Under the pieces are notes generated by a model. The model saw nothing but the letters and a program-made list of their open reading frames with translations. It ran no database searches and had not been told where the DNA came from. The translations under genes were made by a program, and so were the position numbers. 64,000 nucleotides of DNA, taken from NCBI RefSeq assembly GCF_900112495.1, contig NZ_FOMA01000002.1, positions 62,001 through 126,000 of the forward strand. Direction: 5' to 3'. Positions 25,009 to 34,650 of the stretch are shown here, piece by piece. This DNA is from Bacillus sp. OV322. GTDB lineage: Bacteria > Bacillota > Bacilli > Bacillales > DSM-1321. Within the stretch, counting starts at the first letter, position 1. Each line of letters starts with the position of its first letter.

Positions 25009-25635
25009 ATGAATGAAGACTTGATATCCAAAAAGGAATTGCTGGAAATTAGCGGCATTTCATATGGACAGCTGTATAGATGGAAGAGAAAAGACCTGAT
25101 ACCTGAGGACTGGTTCATAAGAAAATCAACCTTTACCGGGCAGGAAACCTTTTTTCCAAAGTCACGTATCCTTGAACGCATTGAAAGAATCCAAACAATG
25201 AAAGAAAGTTTATCACTAGATGAATTAGCAGATATGTTTGCACCGGGAAGCGGAAAGCTACTGAATAAGGAAGAAATAATAAGGAGGGGAGTGGCCTCTG
25301 AATATACGGTCCAGTTTTATTTAGAGCATACCGGATTTAAGGATAATTCCTTCCAATTTAACAGCATGCTTGTTTTATATATCCTTGAAAAACTGCTTAA
25401 ATCAGGGGATATAAGCCTTGAGGAAGGAAAAATGGTGCTTCATCTTCTGCATGATAAGTATGAGTCATCAGATGAAAATAAGGAATTGTCTTTACTGGTC
25501 ATCAGGAAGTTTGGTATATCATCTTGTTTGCTCGTTTCAAACACAGAGGATATTTATTTTGAAAATGATACAAAAATCATTTCGGCGATTGATTTTTCCA
25601 AATGCTCTGAGGAGCTTAAAATTAAATGGGTATGA
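25009..25635 (+). CDS. yhbD: YhbD-family protein (DUF4004) with MerR-like HTH
   Basis: 208 residues from ATG 25009 (GGGAG upstream; the frame extends 20 codons without a site). The N-terminal segment ISKKELLEISGISYGQLYRWKRKDLIPEDWFIRKST ... FFPKSRILERI is a MerR-type winged helix. The remainder is helical and unrecognised. In B. subtilis yhbD precedes the bactofilin genes yhbE and yhbF; the order is kept here. Its stop overlaps the possible early starts of the next gene, so translation is coupled. Confidence 0.88.
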   Translation: MNEDLISKKELLEISGISYGQLYRWKRKDLIPEDWFIRKSTFTGQETFFPKSRILERIERIQTMKESLSLDELADMFAPGSGKLLNKEEIIRRGVASEYTVQFYLEHTGFKDNSFQFNSMLVLYILEKLLKSGDISLEEGKMVLHLLHDKYESSDENKELSLLVIRKFGISSCLLVSNTEDIYFENDTKIISAIDFSKCSEELKIKWV

Positions 25636-25649
25636 CGGAGGGGATTAAG

Positions 25650-26369
25650 GTGGAGCTTGCAGAAAAAGGGGTTCTTGAAATAAACGGGTATGGTTCCTCA
25701 AATGGAGGCGTGTTTAGAAGCGTTCATGTAAATGGAAGAGGCACTGTGAATGGAGATGTCGATTGCGGATATCTGGAGTGCAATGGATCGGGAACTTTCA
25801 AGGGTAACATTGTTTCAAAGAAAACGCGTATAAGCGGTCATAGCACGATGGACGGAGAAATTTCAGGGAATGAGCTGAAGGCAGAAGGAAATGCGAAAAT
25901 AAAAAAGAATGTACAAGTAGAGATTCTGAAAGTTTCAGGCAATGGAACATTCGGCGCCAATGTCAGGGCGGACAGTGTCATGATTGAAGGGAGGGCATCC
26001 ATAGCAGGGAACTGTGACGCAGAAGATTTCCTTGTGCAGGGCAATGTGAAAATCCAGGGACAATTAAATGCTGAGAAAATTGCCATCGAGCCTTTCGGGC
26101 ATTGCCAAATTGCTGAAATCGGCGGCCAAAGCATTTCTGTCAAATACCATCATCATTTTTTCCTTCAATGGTTAAAACCTTTTTTTGATCATATTTTGAC
26201 TGCGGATATTATAGAAGGTGATGACATTGCACTTGAAAGCACGAAAGCCAAGATTGTCCGCGGCAGAAATGTGAAGATCGGAAAAGGCTGCGAAATAGGC
26301 CTTGTTGAATATTCGGGTGTTTTTGAACAGGAAGAAGCTTCGCAAGTGAAAGAGTCCCGAAAAGTATAA
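25650..26369 (+). CDS. bacE: Bactofilin BacE (YhbE)
   Basis: A polymer-forming cytoskeletal (bactofilin) protein of about 239 residues, built of short beta repeats with glycine turns (VHVNGRGTVNGDVDCGYLE, ISGHSTMDGEISGNELK). The GTG at 25650 is preferred: GGAGGGG is six bases upstream, and the resulting N-terminus aligns with the next gene. ATGs at 25626 and 25632 overlap yhbD without a site. In B. subtilis BacE and BacF are needed for flagellar hook-basal body assembly. It shares the C-terminal motif VRGRNVKIGKGCEIGLVEYSG with the next protein, so the two arose by duplication. Confidence 0.9.
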   Translation: MELAEKGVLEINGYGSSNGGVFRSVHVNGRGTVNGDVDCGYLECNGSGTFKGNIVSKKTRISGHSTMDGEISGNELKAEGNAKIKKNVQVEILKVSGNGTFGANVRADSVMIEGRASIAGNCDAEDFLVQGNVKIQGQLNAEKIAIEPFGHCQIAEIGGQSISVKYHHHFFLQWLKPFFDHILTADIIEGDDIALESTKAKIVRGRNVKIGKGCEIGLVEYSGVFEQEEASQVKESRKV

Positions 26370-26382
26370 AAAAGGAGACAGG

Positions 26383-27105
26383 ATGATGGAGACAGGAATA
26401 AGCAATTTAACCATTAATGGATCTGGTTCTTATGGGGGCGGATTGTATCGCAAAGTGAAGGTGAACGGAGAGGCTTCCGTTACGGATCATCTCGAGTGCC
26501 AGGCTTTCACAATCATGGGCAGGAGCAAAGTTGAAGGAAATACAAAGGCAGAAACTCTGTCTGTATATGGGGAAGCTGAACTGAATGGGGACTTAAAAGC
26601 CGAAAAGGTGAAGATTTACGGTTCTTGCCTGATTAAGGGAGATGCTGTGATCAAAGAAAGTAAAGTGCGGGGTTTGCTGGATATTAATGGGTCTTATCAT
26701 GGGGAACAGGTTGAAGTAAAAGGAGGATTTACTGTCAGAGGAGATGTTGAAGCGGAAGTATTCAACTCGCAGGGCCAATTCCAAATAGATGGATTGCTCA
26801 ATGCTGAAGAAGTTAATGTGTCATTAAGATATGATCACAGCTTTGCAGGGGAAATTGGCGGGGAAAGGATCAGCATACGTGCCAAAGGAGGTCTTGGCGA
26901 AATATTTCAGCTGAAAAAATCCATGCTGCAGATGAAGGCTTCAGTTATTGAAGGAGATGAAATTTACCTTGAATACACGGCAGCCGAAGTCGTCCGCGGC
27001 AGAAATATTGAAATTGGGCCAGGCTGTGAGATTAATATTATCGAGCATCAAGGAATATATAAGAAGTCTAAAGATTCTATTGTTCATGAAGAACGGAAAA
27101 GCTAA
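26383..27105 (+). CDS. bacF: Bactofilin BacF (YhbF)
   Basis: 240 residues, paralogue of the preceding bactofilin: the same LTINGSGSYGGGLYRKVKVNGEASV head, beta-helix repeats and C-terminal VRGRNIEIGPGCEINIIEHQG. AAAAAGGAG precedes tandem ATGs at 26383 and 26386. Fourteen bases separate it from bacE. The two presumably co-polymerise at the membrane face. Confidence 0.9.
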   Translation: MMETGISNLTINGSGSYGGGLYRKVKVNGEASVTDHLECQAFTIMGRSKVEGNTKAETLSVYGEAELNGDLKAEKVKIYGSCLIKGDAVIKESKVRGLLDINGSYHGEQVEVKGGFTVRGDVEAEVFNSQGQFQIDGLLNAEEVNVSLRYDHSFAGEIGGERISIRAKGGLGEIFQLKKSMLQMKASVIEGDEIYLEYTAAEVVRGRNIEIGPGCEINIIEHQGIYKKSKDSIVHEERKS

Positions 27106-27116
27106 AGGAGGATCAC

Positions 27117-28691
27117 ATGGAACAAACTAACGCTAAATTAAAGCTGATAGTGACGGGCTTGCTGCTGGCCATACTAATGGCTTCAATGGATAATACTATC
27201 GTCGTTACGGCAATGGGGACCATTGTCGGCGACTTGAAGGGGCTTGACAGCTTCGTATGGGTCATTTCTGCATATATGGTGGCTGAAATGGCAGGAATGC
27301 CGATTTTTGGTAAGTTGTCCGATATGTACGGCAGGAAAATCTTCTTCCTGATGGGGATGATTTTGTTCCTTGCCGGCTCTGCGTTATGCGGAATCGCAAC
27401 AGATATTACGCAGCTGAGTATTTTCAGGGCTATACAGGGAGTCGGGGGCGGTGCGTTGATTCCCATAGCATTTACGATTGTTTTTGATATTTTTCCGCCA
27501 GAAAAACGCGGCAAGATGGGCGGGCTGTTTGGTGCGGTTTTCGGACTTTCCAGTATATTCGGTCCTCTCCTTGGGGCATATATTACAGACAATCTCAGCT
27601 GGCATTGGGTTTTTTATATTAATCTTCCGCTTGGCATCCTTGGATTTATTTTAATTGCCTTGTTTTATAAAGAATCAAGCGTCCATAGCAAGCAAAAAAT
27701 CGACTGGCTCGGGGCCATTGCATTGGTTGGTGCTGTTGTCTGTCTTATGTTCGCGTTAGAGCTTGGCGGCAAAAAGTATGATTGGAATTCCAATGAAATC
27801 ATAAGTTTATTTTCAGGATTTATTTTATTGATCGTTGCTTTTATTTTTATTGAAAGAAACGCGGCCGAACCGATTATTTCGTTTAAAATGTTTAAAAATC
27901 GCTTATATGCAGGGAGTACAATGGTTGGAATGTTTTACGGAGCTGCGTTCATGGGTGCAACTACATATATCCCGATTTTCATTCAGGGTGTGCACGGGGG
28001 GTCTGCTACAAATTCCGGTCTTTTGCTTCTGCCGATGATGCTCAGTTCAACAGTAACTGCACAAGTTGGGGGTATATTGGCTTCCCGGATGAGCTACCGG
28101 AATGTGATGTTCATTTCTTCTGTCATTACAATAGCAGGCATCATCCTGCTTGGCACTCTGACCCCGGATACCAGCAGGTTTGTAATCACTATATATATGA
28201 TTGTGGTTGGGCTTGGAGTCGGTTTTTCATTCTCTGTGCTCGGAATGTCAGCCATCCATGGCTTTGGAATGGAGCAGCGCGGCCAGGCTTCTTCAACAAG
28301 CAACTTCCTCCGCTCGCTTGGCATGACAGTTGGTGTCACCGTATACGGAACGATCCAGAACAATGATTTCAAGGATCTTTTAAAGGAGGGATTTAAGAAG
28401 CTAGGGGCAGGTGCAGGGAATACTGCGGCTCCCGGATTCCAATCCGCTGACCCGAATGGGCTATTGTCTGAACATGCACGCAGCATGATGCCGCCGCAGG
28501 TTCTGCATAATATTATCGATGCTCTGTCAAGCTCGATTGTCCATACCTTCCTCTGGGCACTTGTCCCAGCCGGAATGGCCTTTCTGTTCATTTTCTTAAT
28601 GGGTAATGAGCGCCTGGTTATAAACAGGCAGCAAGGTGCTAAGGGAGATAAAAAAACGGCTCTGAAACCGGCCACTGACAAAGGCATATAA
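27117..28691 (+). CDS. MFS drug:H+ antiporter, DHA2 family (14 TMS)
   Basis: 524 residues. DHA2/EmrB features: LLLAILMASMDNTIVVTAMGTIVGDL in helix 1, motif A FGKLSDMYGRK, motif C region GVGGGALIPIAFTIVFD, and GPLLGAYITDNLSWHWVFYINLPLG. Its RBS AAAGGAGG and start lie 11 bases after bacF, so it is likely transcribed with the bactofilin operon. That linkage is not part of the B. subtilis yhbDEF set as I know it. Substrate unknown; multidrug export is the family norm. Confidence 0.88.
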   Translation: MEQTNAKLKLIVTGLLLAILMASMDNTIVVTAMGTIVGDLKGLDSFVWVISAYMVAEMAGMPIFGKLSDMYGRKIFFLMGMILFLAGSALCGIATDITQLSIFRAIQGVGGGALIPIAFTIVFDIFPPEKRGKMGGLFGAVFGLSSIFGPLLGAYITDNLSWHWVFYINLPLGILGFILIALFYKESSVHSKQKIDWLGAIALVGAVVCLMFALELGGKKYDWNSNEIISLFSGFILLIVAFIFIERNAAEPIISFKMFKNRLYAGSTMVGMFYGAAFMGATTYIPIFIQGVHGGSATNSGLLLLPMMLSSTVTAQVGGILASRMSYRNVMFISSVITIAGIILLGTLTPDTSRFVITIYMIVVGLGVGFSFSVLGMSAIHGFGMEQRGQASSTSNFLRSLGMTVGVTVYGTIQNNDFKDLLKEGFKKLGAGAGNTAAPGFQSADPNGLLSEHARSMMPPQVLHNIIDALSSSIVHTFLWALVPAGMAFLFIFLMGNERLVINRQQGAKGDKKTALKPATDKGI

Positions 28692-28702
28692 TGGCAGGGA
28701 AC

Positions 28703-28742
28703 AAGGTACAGTACTTTTTATAGCTACTGTGCCTTTCCTTTT
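28703..28742 (+). terminator. Terminator after the MFS gene
   Basis: AAGG-T-ACAGTA ... TACTGT-G-CCTT (11 bp with one G-U, 11-base loop) followed by TCCTTTTC. Confidence 0.7.
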
Positions 28743-28828
28743 CTCACGAAGTTTTGCTTCTGTGTTTTAACAGGCATGAAACGTGGAATTAATTTACTTT
28801 AAGGCATCTTGAAGATGGAGGGGTATTT

Positions 28829-30754
28829 TTGAAAGATACAGAATACAGGAATGAAGCAGGGCATTTAAGCGCTGATGAATTGGATAAATATTTTTATTAT
28901 GATGGAAGCGATCTGGGATGCAGGTATGATGCTGATAAGACACAATTCCGGGTATGGGCCCCGGCGGCATCCGAGGCACTGCTTGTGACATATGGAACCG
29001 GGGATGATTCTGTTAAAAAAGAAATCCCGATGGCCCGTTCAGTAAAAGGAACATGGACAGCAGAATTGGCCGGTAACCAGGACGGCCTTCTATATACGTA
29101 TAAAGTCAAGGTGGAAGGAAAGTGGAATGAAGCGGTTGATCCGTATGCCCGTGCCCTCACAGCTAATGGAACCAGGGGGGCAGTTGTTGACCTGGAAAGC
29201 ACCAATCCGGAAAATTGGAATGATAAAAAACCGCTGCTCGCTGGACCGGAAGATGCGATTATCTATGAAATGCATATACGCGATTTATCGATCCATCCAC
29301 TTAGCGGCATAAAGCATAAGGGGAAATTCCTTGGCGCTGCTGAATCTGGGACCAGGGGCCCGGATGGCGTGAATACCGGCCTCAGCCATATTATCGATTT
29401 AGGCGTGACCCATGTCCAGATCCTGCCCTTTTTCGATTACGCGACGGTCGATGAAACCGAATTGCAGAATCCTTCCTATAACTGGGGATATGACCCTGAA
29501 AATTATAATGCACCTGAAGGCTCCTATGCTACTGACCCGTTTGCTCCGAAAACCAGGATACGCGAGCTGAAAACAATGATTGGGACCCTGCACGAGAAGG
29601 GGCTTAGGGTCATTATGGATGTGGTTTATAACCATGTCTATTCTGCCGCTGAGTCCCATTTCAGCCGGCTGGTGCCAGGCTACTATTTCCGGACAGGTGA
29701 AGACGGGACCCTTTCAAATGGAACGGGTGTCGGAAATGATACATCTTCAGAGCGGAAAATGATGCGTAAGTTTATTGTGGATTCTGTTGTATATTGGGCC
29801 AGGGAATACCATCTCGACGGGTTTCGATTTGACTTAATGGGCATCCATGATGTAGAGACAATGAATGAGGTGCGCAGCGCTCTTAGCCGGATTGATCCTT
29901 CCATCATCATTCTTGGTGAGGGATGGGATCTCGATACCCCGCTGCCCCCTGACAAAAAGGCAAACCAGAAAAATGCGGCGTCCATGCCCGGGATTGCCCA
30001 TTTTAATGATCACATCCGGGATGCTATAAAAGGAAGCGCACTAGAAGATAGTGACCAGGGATTTATCAACGGCAAAAAACACCTGGAGGAAGAGATAAAA
30101 AAAGGAATTGCAGGAGGATTGGGCTATGACTCCTCGCTTGCTTCCTTTCAGTCTCCGCAGCAGGTGGTTGTGTATGCAGAAGCCCACGACAATCATACCT
30201 TATGGGATAAGCTTGAGATTGCAAGTCCAGAGGCTTCTTGGGAAGACAGGAAAAAAATGCATAAGCTCGCTTCTTCCATCGTCCTCACTGCACAGGGCAT
30301 TCCGCTTATTCATGCAGGCCAGGAATTCATGCGGACAAAAGGCGGGGAACATGACAGCTATAAATCACCAGATTCCGTGAATGAGCTGGATTGGAATCGG
30401 CGTGCTGCATTTAATGAAGAAGTTGAATATATGAAAGGGCTAATTGAAATAAGGAAGGCATATCCTGCATTCCGGATGAGCTCTTATCAGGAAATTCATG
30501 AACAGCTTACCTTTATGGATGCCCCAGCCCAGGCTGTTGCTTTTATGATTGAAAGTGAAAAAGAGAAGTTCATCGTCATTCATAATGCAAACCAGCATGA
30601 AGTGAGTATTGAACTGCCCGGAAATGACAGCTGGGCTGTTTTATCTGATGGAAATAAATCCGGCACTGTTCCTCTTTCAGTGATTACGGGGAAAACAGCA
30701 TCTGTTCCGGCCATTTGTTCATATGTACTAAAAGCTGAGGAAGTTCCTTCATAA
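28829..30754 (+). CDS. amyX: Type I pullulanase AmyX
   Basis: 641 residues from TTG 28829 (GGAGGGG five bases upstream). N-terminal CBM48-like domain (about 30-115: RYDADKTQFRVWAPAASEALL), then a GH13_14 catalytic barrel. The pullulanase signature YNWGYDP is present, with nucleophile Asp in DGFRFDLMGI, acid Glu in IILGEGWDL and transition-state Asp in AEAHDNHTLWD. No signal peptide, so it debranches alpha-1,6 links of imported or stored glucans in the cytoplasm. B. subtilis AmyX is somewhat longer at its N-terminus (from memory). Its TAA stop lies in the target duplication of MITE copy B. Confidence 0.93.
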   Translation: MKDTEYRNEAGHLSADELDKYFYYDGSDLGCRYDADKTQFRVWAPAASEALLVTYGTGDDSVKKEIPMARSVKGTWTAELAGNQDGLLYTYKVKVEGKWNEAVDPYARALTANGTRGAVVDLESTNPENWNDKKPLLAGPEDAIIYEMHIRDLSIHPLSGIKHKGKFLGAAESGTRGPDGVNTGLSHIIDLGVTHVQILPFFDYATVDETELQNPSYNWGYDPENYNAPEGSYATDPFAPKTRIRELKTMIGTLHEKGLRVIMDVVYNHVYSAAESHFSRLVPGYYFRTGEDGTLSNGTGVGNDTSSERKMMRKFIVDSVVYWAREYHLDGFRFDLMGIHDVETMNEVRSALSRIDPSIIILGEGWDLDTPLPPDKKANQKNAASMPGIAHFNDHIRDAIKGSALEDSDQGFINGKKHLEEEIKKGIAGGLGYDSSLASFQSPQQVVVYAEAHDNHTLWDKLEIASPEASWEDRKKMHKLASSIVLTAQGIPLIHAGQEFMRTKGGEHDSYKSPDSVNELDWNRRAAFNEEVEYMKGLIEIRKAYPAFRMSSYQEIHEQLTFMDAPAQAVAFMIESEKEKFIVIHNANQHEVSIELPGNDSWAVLSDGNKSGTVPLSVITGKTASVPAICSYVLKAEEVPS

Positions 30755-30759
30755 AGCAA

Positions 30760-30886
30760 GGCGTTTTCATAAGCTTTGCTGCTATAAAACAAGGTGGCTG
30801 ATTTCCGTTCAGAAGATACTCGCTTTCTGCGGGGCAGGAGTCTCGCACCTTACGAATTAGCCTGACTTGACAATGTGAAAAGAGCC
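30760..30886 (+). mobile_element. MITE-like fold-back element, copy B (internally deleted)
   Basis: 127 bp from GGCGTTTTCATAAG to GTGAAAAGAGCC. It is flanked by TAAAGCAA (30752-30759) and TAAAACAA (30887-30894), a 7-of-8 direct repeat. The amyX stop codon TAA is the first three bases of the left copy, so the element sits immediately after the gene. Confidence 0.75.
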
Positions 30887-30893
30887 TAAAACA

Positions 30894-30921
30894 AAAAGCT
30901 AACCCCCGGGTTAGCTTTTTG
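30894..30921. terminator. Bidirectional terminator
   Basis: AAAAAGCTAACCC-CC-GGGTTAGCTTTTT, 13-bp stem, between convergent amyX and pepT. Confidence 0.85.
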
Positions 30922-30947
30922 TTTGCATAGATACTGTCAGGAGTTTG

Positions 30948-32186
30948 TCAATGTGCAGCTTTTTGTTCAAATAGCCTGGCAATTTCAACTATCACGCTGA
31001 CAGCTTTCATCATGCTTTCAACAGCGACAAATTCATATTTTCCGTGGAAGTTTTCTCCGCCTGCAAAAATGTTCGGAGTAGGCAAGCCCATGTAGGAAAG
31101 CTGGGAGCCATCCGTGCCGCCCCGGATAGGAGATATTTTAGGCTCGATATCAAGATTCTTCATAGCTTCATAGGCAATATCCACAATTTCCTTAACAGGC
31201 TCAATTTTTTCCTTCATATTGTAATATTGATCAGTCAATTCCAGGGTAATGCTTTCCTGCCCGTATTTTTCTTTAAGCTCGCTTGTGATTCTTTCAAGAT
31301 TGGCCTTTTTGTTCTCGAACTCCCGTTTATCAAAATCACGGATAATATAGGAAAGCCTTGTTTGCTCAACATCACCAGTGATGGACAGCAAATGATAAAA
31401 CCCCCCATAGCCTTCCGTATTTTCGGGTGACTGTTCTGCCGGAAGCATGCTTTGGAGCTCCATCGCGATTTTAGCGGAGTTGACCATCTTTCCCTTCGCA
31501 GATCCGGGGTGGATGTTGTTCCCCTTTACCGTGATTTTTGCACCCGCTGCATTAAAGCTTTCATATTCAAGCTCTCCCACAGGACCTCCGTCCATTGTAT
31601 ATGCATAATCAGCATTAAAAGCAGCCACATCAAACTTATGCGGCCCTCTGCCAATTTCCTCGTCCGGAGTGAAGGCGACACGTATTTTGCCATGCTTGAT
31701 TTCGGGATGCTGAATCAGGTAAGCCATGGCTGTCATAATTTCAGTGACGCCTGCCTTGTCGTCTGCCCCAAGCAGTGTGGTTCCATCTGTCGTGATGAGT
31801 GTCTGTCCCTTGTAGTTGGACAGATTTGGATAGCTTTCAGGTGAAAGAACAATATGTAGATCTTCATTAAGGACAATATCAGAGCCATCATAGTTTTCGA
31901 TCAGCTTTGGATTGACATTTTTGCCTGAGAAGTCAGTGGCAGTATCCACGTGGGCCAGGAACCCGATGGTTTCAACCTGCTTATCTGTATTGGAGGGAAG
32001 GGTGGCCATGACGTAACCATTATCATCGATTGTTACATCATTCATGCCGATTTCCTTAAGCTCTTCTGTAAGCATGTTTAAAAGTGTCAGCTGTCCTGGG
32101 GTAGAAGGGCATGTTTCGCTTTCTTCACTGGATTGTGTGTCGACCTGCACATAAGATGTAAACCTTTTGATTATTTCTTCCTTCAT
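30948..32186 (-). CDS. pepT: Peptidase T (tripeptide aminopeptidase)
   Basis: 412 residues from ATG 32186; a TTG at 32195 is too close to the AAAGG site. M20B metallopeptidase motifs: [47 protein letters not shown] and [23 protein letters not shown]. Removes N-terminal residues from tripeptides in the cytoplasm. Single gene. Confidence 0.96.
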   Translation of the reverse strand: MKEEIIKRFTSYVQVDTQSSEESETCPSTPGQLTLLNMLTEELKEIGMNDVTIDDNGYVMATLPSNTDKQVETIGFLAHVDTATDFSGKNVNPKLIENYDGSDIVLNEDLHIVLSPESYPNLSNYKGQTLITTDGTTLLGADDKAGVTEIMTAMAYLIQHPEIKHGKIRVAFTPDEEIGRGPHKFDVAAFNADYAYTMDGGPVGELEYESFNAAGAKITVKGNNIHPGSAKGKMVNSAKIAMELQSMLPAEQSPENTEGYGGFYHLLSITGDVEQTRLSYIIRDFDKREFENKKANLERITSELKEKYGQESITLELTDQYYNMKEKIEPVKEIVDIAYEAMKNLDIEPKISPIRGGTDGSQLSYMGLPTPNIFAGGENFHGKYEFVAVESMMKAVSVIVEIARLFEQKAAH

Positions 32187-32302
32187 TTTAATCAACTGCC
32201 TTTCTTGAGTAATATCTCTATCTTATCACGCGAGGAATTTCTTCCATAAGGTTAAGTTTCTAATTATTTGCTTTTCTATCTGTTCTCTGAAAGGAATGCA
32301 CA

Positions 32303-32329
32303 AAAAAGAAGCAGCATGCAAGCTGCTTC
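32303..32329 (-). terminator. Terminator of the MATE gene
   Basis: GAAGCAGC-ATGCAA-GCTGCTTC, followed on the minus strand by TTTTTT, six bases past the MATE stop. Confidence 0.8.
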
Positions 32330-32335
32330 CTAATG

Positions 32336-33694
32336 CTAAACGGCAACGGCTGCCGCTGCTTTTTTTCTTTCCCAGGGCTTAGAGAGCCAGCGCTTGAAGG
32401 CAAAGCATCCCCGAAGCCATTCATCCATGCCGGTTGCGATCCAGACTCCGAGCAACCCTAAGCCAAGGTGGACGCCAAGCATGTAACTGAAAACGACGGA
32501 GATTCCCCACATGGAGAAAATCCCAATAACAACAGGGAAGTTCACGTCACCAGCTGATTTTAATGAATTCATCAGTACAATATTCATTGCCCTGCCTGGT
32601 TCAACAAATACGATGGCCCACAAAACAGGAAGTCCCACTGTCATGACATTCACATCATTTGAAAAAAGCTGCAGAACAGGTTTTCCGCACAGGGCTAAAA
32701 TCAGCGATGCGGCCAAAGAGGCACCCATGGCGATTTTCAGTGTCCCTATTCCGCGCTTAAATGCCCGTTCATAATGTTTGCCCCCTATATAGCGTGCAAT
32801 AAGGAGCTGTGTGCCCTGTGCAATTGCGAGGGTAAATAAATAACAGACCATGGAAATATTCAAAATGTATACCCTTGCTGTCAGTGAAGGGGCCCCCATC
32901 GTAACAACAAATCCGGTTATGAAAAGCTGTGACAGCTGATAGGACAGGTTTTCACCAGCTGAAGGAATTCCGATTGCCAGAAGATTCTTAATGTCTGCTT
33001 TTCTGGCATGAAAGATATCGGCAATCCCAAGCCTTAATGAAAGCCTGCGGTACACAAGAAATAAGAGGGCTGCAACCGCAAAGGCGCGGGCAGCAAACAT
33101 AGCCCAGGAAACGCCTGCAACACCGGTCACCGGCAACCCGAAAATCCCCGCTGTCGCCACCAGGTTTCCGCCTGCACTGATGACATCCATGATAACTGTC
33201 ACCATCATAGATTCCTTTACATGTCCATGACTTCTAAGGACTGCGCTTAATGCAAGAGAAATAGATTCCAGGAATAGAGAGATCCCGCAGATGCGGATGA
33301 AAGTCAGGCCGTAGCCCAGAACTTTCCCTTCTATGCCGAACAGCCGCAAAAAATGCTCTCCGAACAAAAAGACAAAAAATGCAACGCAGAGGCCTGCCCA
33401 GAAGTTCAAGCCGAACACAGATCTGGCAAGATGGCGCGCTTCACTAAATTGCTGAGCCCCTAGTCTTTGTCCAATCAAAATGGTTGCTCCCACGGATGTA
33501 ACGGTGAACACCAGAATGAAAATATTTAATAACTGATTGGCAACACCGACGCCGGCCGCAGCGGAATCAGAATAATGACTGAGCATAAGGGTGGCAACCA
33601 TACCCATGCCCATATGAAGGGCTAATTCTATTAAAATTGGCCAAGTAATATTGAAAAGAGTCTGATCTTGAAAGTTATTGCTTTTGTAGCCCAA
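32336..33694 (-). CDS. MATE-family efflux transporter
   Basis: 452 residues with 12 membrane segments and the MATE repeat structure (FNITWPILIELALHMGMGMVATLML at the start, VGATILIGQRLGAQQFSEARHLARS in helices 2-3). TTG start at 33694 with AAAGGAG about 8 bases upstream. Cation-driven multidrug or toxic-compound export by family; substrate unknown. Confidence 0.9.
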   Translation of the reverse strand: MGYKSNNFQDQTLFNITWPILIELALHMGMGMVATLMLSHYSDSAAAGVGVANQLLNIFILVFTVTSVGATILIGQRLGAQQFSEARHLARSVFGLNFWAGLCVAFFVFLFGEHFLRLFGIEGKVLGYGLTFIRICGISLFLESISLALSAVLRSHGHVKESMMVTVIMDVISAGGNLVATAGIFGLPVTGVAGVSWAMFAARAFAVAALLFLVYRRLSLRLGIADIFHARKADIKNLLAIGIPSAGENLSYQLSQLFITGFVVTMGAPSLTARVYILNISMVCYLFTLAIAQGTQLLIARYIGGKHYERAFKRGIGTLKIAMGASLAASLILALCGKPVLQLFSNDVNVMTVGLPVLWAIVFVEPGRAMNIVLMNSLKSAGDVNFPVVIGIFSMWGISVVFSYMLGVHLGLGLLGVWIATGMDEWLRGCFAFKRWLSKPWERKKAAAAVAV

Positions 33695-33820
33695 AATGAT
33701 TCTCCTTTATGTATTTCGAGTAGGGAAATAAAAAACACAACCTCCATTCTACTCAAAATATGGGCAATGTAAAGGGAATAGGAAAAAATGTCATAAAAAA
33801 ATATTGCTTTCTTTAAGAAA

Positions 33821-34036
33821 GGCTGTTTTCGTAAACTCTGCTGCTGTCTAAACATGTGGCTGATTTCCTCTCAGGATGCTCCGCTTTCCGCGGGGCGTGC
33901 GCTGAGTCTCCTCGACTTGCGTCTGCGGGGTCGCAGCTGTCACACAGATCCCGCAGGAGTCTCCGCACCTTTCGCTCCAATCAGCTTGCTTTAACAATAG
34001 GTTTGCCTCGAGAATTTATGAAATAACAACAATCTT
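33821..34036 (+). mobile_element. MITE-like fold-back element, copy C (right end eroded)
   Basis: Starts GGCTGTTTTCGTAAACTCTGCTGCT and carries the full GC-rich centre (CTTTCCGCGGGGC ... ATCCCGCAGGAGTCTC). It ends in AACAACAATCTTTAAGC without the terminal AAAAGAGCC, so no target duplication can be read. It stops about five bases before the stop codon of the convergent gene at 34041. Confidence 0.8.
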
Positions 34037-34040
34037 TAAG

Positions 34041-34523
34041 CTAAAAAACTGGCAGTGTATTCGTTTTTACTGTCGCTATATTTTTCAGCAGCCAGGATTT
34101 ATCTTCTTCCTTTGAAATTGTTTCAGCCATCTGGATAGCTAAATCTGTGTATCTTTCCATGTTTTCCTGATTTTCCGCCACTGTGAACGCTCTTGCCATT
34201 GCTTCAAAAGCAAATCCGGTATCAAAAGCGCCTAGTTCATTCTCCCTGCACAGCTGAAGCGACCTCTCGGCATGATGAAGCGCGGGCTCGTGCCGTTTGA
34301 GAAGGGCATATACTCTGGAAATCTGCCATTCACCCCGTGCAAAATGAAGCGGCTCCCCGGCAATTCCCCAATGGTAGCGGGAGCCATTTGCTGCATAAAG
34401 CATCAGTTCTTCGTCTTCTGCTGTCCGGTCTTGTTTCTCTATTAAATCCCATGTTTGATTAAAAAGCTGGATGGCCAGCTGCTTATGTGTATCAATATCA
34501 ATGCTTTTACTTCTGGTGCTCAA
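34041..34523 (-). CDS. Small TPR-like protein of unknown function
   Basis: 160 residues, all-helical. Helix pairs such as GEWQISRVYALLKRHEPALHHAERSLQLC and FAFEAMARAFTVAENQENMERYTDLAIQMAE look like tetratricopeptide repeats. It starts at TTG 34523 with only a weak purine-rich stretch upstream. It is bracketed by two MITE copies in opposite orientation (C just past its 3' end, D 23 bp upstream). Function unknown. Confidence 0.7.
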   Translation of the reverse strand: MSTRSKSIDIDTHKQLAIQLFNQTWDLIEKQDRTAEDEELMLYAANGSRYHWGIAGEPLHFARGEWQISRVYALLKRHEPALHHAERSLQLCRENELGAFDTGFAFEAMARAFTVAENQENMERYTDLAIQMAETISKEEDKSWLLKNIATVKTNTLPVF

Positions 34524-34546
34524 GTTTTCACGCCCTTTTTTTGATA

Positions 34547-34650
34547 AGCTCTTTTCTTAAAGATTGTTATATTTTTAATGAGTTGTATGAGAATCACCGC
34601 TGTTAAATCAGCTGCCCTGTTCCAAAGCAGCAATGTTTACGAAAACAGCC
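34547..34650 (-). mobile_element. MITE-like fold-back element, copy D (104-bp deletion form)
   Basis: Both ends are kept (AGCTCTTTTCTTAAAGATTGTT on the left, GTTTACGAAAACAGCC on the right) but most of the centre is lost. It is flanked by TTTTGATA (34539-34546) and TTTTGATG (34651-34658), a 7-of-8 direct repeat. It lies 23 bases upstream of the start of the TPR-like gene. Confidence 0.8.
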
